DNA from: Thermohalobaculum sp951813525
GTDB lineage: Bacteria > Pseudomonadota > Alphaproteobacteria > Rhodobacterales > Rhodobacteraceae
NCBI GenBank assembly: GCA_951813525.2
Contig: CATOTJ020000002.1
Span: 868,001 to 932,000 of the forward strand
Reading direction: 5' to 3'
Length of the DNA stretch: 64,000 nt
The notes under the pieces were generated by a model that saw nothing but the letters and a program-made list of their open reading frames with translations, did no database searches and had not been told where the DNA came from. Positions 61,876 through 64,000 of this stretch are shown here, piece after piece (position 1 is the stretch's first letter; each line of letters opens with the position of its first letter). The position numbers and the translations under genes are program-made.

Positions 61876-62073
61876 CGCGAGGCCCCTTTATGGAACGGCA
61901 AAAAGGCCGGGCTGCCCGCAATCGGCGCCCGGGAAGCGCGGTGTATAGGGGATCGGATCATGGCGTGCAACCCCAGCTGAAGCACAATTCGATCGCGGCG
62001 GCGACTTGCCTTTTACTGCCCGCCAAGGCAATGAGCGCCAGCCCACAATGGGATAATTTCGCGGGAGAACAAC

Positions 62074-62751
62074 GTGGACGAACGGCCCAAAAGGCTGGTG
62101 ATTTTTGACGTCGATGGCACTCTGGTGGACAGTCAGGATGCCATTGTCGCGGCGATGTCCGAGGCCTTTCAAGAACAAGGTCTGCCTCTTCCAGCGCGGG
62201 CAGAGATGCTGTCAATCGTTGGTCTGTCCCTGCCCGAGGCTTTCCGGACTTTGGTGCCAGAGGCGGGCCCGCATCAGATCGAGCGACTGACAACGGGTTA
62301 CAAGGCAGGCTTTGTCCGGTTGCGTCAGCGCGGTGCCGCAGAAGCGGCGGCGCCGATGTTCGATGGTGCGCGCGATCTGATAATGGATCTGAGGGGTCAG
62401 GGATATGCGCTGGGCGTCGCGACCGGTAAGGCAAGGCGTGGTGTTGATCACTTTGTAGAGACGCACGGCTTGGAGGGGTGTTTCTCGGCCATCCAAACCG
62501 CGGATGATGCGCCCTCCAAACCTCATCCGGGGATGGTTCTGAATTGCCTTGAACTGGCAGGGATTGACGCCCGGAATGCCGTTATTGTCGGCGATACCGA
62601 GTTTGATATGGCGATGGGCGCCGCAGCCGGTGTCAGGTGCATCGGTGTGGGTTGGGGGTATCACCCGATCGAGCGTGTTCAGCGTGGCGGTGCACAGCAG
62701 ATAGCCCATGATATCGCCGACCTCTCGGCGATAATCGCGAGAATCTGGTGA
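62074..62751 (+). CDS. HAD-superfamily phosphatase (phosphoglycolate phosphatase-like)
   Basis: Haloacid dehalogenase-fold hydrolase of 225 aa. Motif I is VIFDVDGTLVDSQ with the nucleophile Asp, motif II is in VATGKARRGVD, motif III is KPHPGM and motif IV is VIVGDTEFDMAMG. A cap domain is inserted after motif I. The start is GTG at 62074 (MDERPKRLVIFDVDG). It is followed 4 bases later by the ATP12-like gene; this pair is common in alphaproteobacteria. Substrate not evident. Confidence 0.92.
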   Translation: MDERPKRLVIFDVDGTLVDSQDAIVAAMSEAFQEQGLPLPARAEMLSIVGLSLPEAFRTLVPEAGPHQIERLTTGYKAGFVRLRQRGAAEAAAPMFDGARDLIMDLRGQGYALGVATGKARRGVDHFVETHGLEGCFSAIQTADDAPSKPHPGMVLNCLELAGIDARNAVIVGDTEFDMAMGAAAGVRCIGVGWGYHPIERVQRGGAQQIAHDIADLSAIIARIW

Positions 62752-62755
62752 GACG

Positions 62756-63463
62756 ATGAAACGGTTCTGGAAAGCTGCATCGATCGAACGGACCGAGGAA
62801 GGCTGGGGGGTCCTTCTGGACAAGCATCCGGTAATGACGCCGGCCCGGCGGCGCGTTGTCGTTCCGGCGCAGGCGATGGCCGACATGATCGCTGAAGAGT
62901 GGTCAAAGCAAGACGACGTCGTCCGTCCGCAAGAGATGCCGATGACCCGTACGGCGGCGACCTGCCTTGACCGGGTTGCGCCGCATATTGAAGGGATTTG
63001 CGAGACGATTGCCGAATACGGCGGGAGCGATCTCTTATGTTATCGCGCCGAGCATCCGGCAGCCCTGATATTGTGGCAGGAACAAAGTTGGGACCCGGTC
63101 CTAAAGTGGGCCGCGGATGTCTTGGGCGCGCAATTGAGCACAGGCCAAGGGATCATTCATGTGGCACAGCCGCCAAAGGCTTTGACGCGGCTATCCGATC
63201 AGGTCGGTTCCATGGATGCGTGGGAACTGACAGCGGTCGCGGACCTTACGCAGATCTCTGGATCTCTCGTGCTGGCACTGGCTGTTTTTCATCGGCATTT
63301 GACCGGCGAAGATGCGCTGACGCTATCTCGTATCGATGAGGATTGGAATATCCAGGAGTGGGGTGAGGACGCCGATGCGGCGGCATTGGCGGTCCGGCGG
63401 AAATCTGATTTTCTGCACGCGGTTGCAGTCCTTGAAATGTTGCAGGATCGCTCGGCGGCGTAG
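62756..63463 (+). CDS. ATP12-type F1-ATPase assembly chaperone
   Basis: ATP12 binds the alpha subunit during assembly of the F1 sector of ATP synthase. The 235-aa protein has the family pattern KAASIERTEEGWGVLLDKHPVMTPARRRVVVPAQAMADMIAEEWSKQ, MPMTRTAATCLDRVAPH, YGGSDLLCYRAEHP, and a helical C-terminal half. It is typical of alphaproteobacteria and mitochondria. It follows the HAD phosphatase gene by 4 bases and converges with the DUF2061 gene. Confidence 0.94.
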   Translation: MKRFWKAASIERTEEGWGVLLDKHPVMTPARRRVVVPAQAMADMIAEEWSKQDDVVRPQEMPMTRTAATCLDRVAPHIEGICETIAEYGGSDLLCYRAEHPAALILWQEQSWDPVLKWAADVLGAQLSTGQGIIHVAQPPKALTRLSDQVGSMDAWELTAVADLTQISGSLVLALAVFHRHLTGEDALTLSRIDEDWNIQEWGEDADAAALAVRRKSDFLHAVAVLEMLQDRSAA

Positions 63464-63495
63464 TTTTGTGCAAGCCGCCGAGCAGCATATCGCCC

Positions 63496-64000
63496 TCAGC
63501 TGGTCATGCCCCATTTCACCCGCGACCAGGCGCGTTCGTGGAAGAAATAGAGGACGAGTTTGGTCAGAACCTCGAACCCGCCGATCGAGATTGCAGTTCC
63601 GATATTGCCCGTGAAGACCAGTGCCAGGAGCATGGTGTCGACGCTGGCTGTAACGCGCCAAGTTGCCGTTTTCACGCCGGACCTGGCCGTCGAAGATTTA
63701 CGCTGGCCGTCCTCCTCCGTCGAAACACCCCAACCAAGCCTGGCCCAGATCCGCTCGTGCACGAAGTAGAGAACCATCTTCGTCGCGACTTCAGCCAGCG
63801 CAATATAAGTCGCCGTCTTTGCGTTCTCGGCGTGCGAGCCTTCGGTGAGCCCGAGCAGCGGGCCAAGGAAGGTGAGGATCACGAAAGATAGCAGAAGAGT
63901 ATCGAGAGTGCCGACAACCCGCCAAGAGATGGCCTTAGCAATCGATCGTTTTACACTGACTTCCGGGTGCGTTTCGGACGCACCGACGACTTCGGGCCCA
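63496..64000 (-). CDS. DUF2061 membrane protein with two domain copies, truncated by the window end
   Basis: Partial protein: the open frame runs off the end of the window, so the true start is not seen. It contains two DUF2061 units, each of the form K-A/T-xxWR(V)xxxxDT followed by two hydrophobic helices and FxHERxWxRxxWG. The visible part begins GPEVVGASETHPEVSVKRSIAKAISWRVVGTLDT, and the second unit lies at KTATWRVTASVDTMLLALVFTG to the C-terminus. Function is unknown; the family is found as small inner-membrane proteins, often near sulfur-assimilation genes. Confidence 0.85.
   Translation of the reverse strand, partial: GPEVVGASETHPEVSVKRSIAKAISWRVVGTLDTLLLSFVILTFLGPLLGLTEGSHAENAKTATYIALAEVATKMVLYFVHERIWARLGWGVSTEEDGQRKSSTARSGVKTATWRVTASVDTMLLALVFTGNIGTAISIGGFEVLTKLVLYFFHERAWSRVKWGMTS

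Overview
The window reads as a chromosomal segment of an alphaproteobacterium, most likely of the Rhodobacterales/Roseobacter type. Markers are the flaF-flbT pair beside flagellin, HdaA, MipZ, an ATP12-type chaperone, UPF0262 next to hisD, a short (446 aa) prolyl-tRNA synthetase, a long two-domain dCTP deaminase, a RibBX-like fusion, and the order DUF177-rpmF-plsX-fabH-ihfA-merR-tRNA-Pro. The DNA is GC-rich, coding is dense, and many genes are coupled by ATGA or TAATG overlaps. No rRNA, CRISPR array or prophage was seen; one insertion sequence is present.

Layout. 1-7.8 kb: housekeeping genes (hemH, dcd, tRNA-Pro, merR-ihfA, the fatty-acid/phospholipid set fabH-plsX-rpmF-DUF177, bamE). 7.9-11.2 kb: an MFS transporter with a tandem palindromic operator upstream, a cytochrome P450 and an L,D-transpeptidase-like protein. 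11.4-22.6 kb: riboflavin genes (ribE-unknown-ribBX-ribH-nusB and nrdR-ribD) on the minus strand, split by a plus-strand capsule block kpsS-[IS]-kpsD/wza-kpsC. 22.8-25.3 kb: two small exported redox proteins (DM13, cytochrome P460-like) between nrdR and glyA. 25.5-36.2 kb: nadK, perM-hdaA-ppk-ppx, proS, lolCD and an SDR. 36.4-48 kb: an accessory stretch with unknown proteins, an XRE regulator and its candidate operator, a molybdopterin oxidoreductase coupled to an isonitrile-hydratase-like protein, a five-gene membrane operon (DUF4178, DUF4178, small Gly-rich peptide, DUF350, membrane aminopropyltransferase), and a thiolase-fold/DUF35 pair. 48-54.6 kb: a flagellar block (fliK-flgD against flgJ-like, flgN-like, flagellin, flaF, flbT, DUF1217). 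54.7-64 kb: hisD-UPF0262-phosphatase, four catabolic enzymes, mipZ, rpmE, a HAD phosphatase with an ATP12 chaperone, and a DUF2061 membrane protein cut by the window end.

The most unusual element is the operon at 42069-45879. Two zinc-ribbon DUF4178 proteins, a 51-residue membrane/Gly-rich peptide, a two-helix DUF350 protein and a membrane-fused spermidine-synthase-like enzyme are translationally coupled, which suggests an envelope-associated aminopropyl-transfer or peptide-modification system. Next come the P460/DM13 pair, the Cys-less thiolase/DUF35 pair, two clear palindromic operators without an assigned regulon, and a structured flagellin leader next to flbT.
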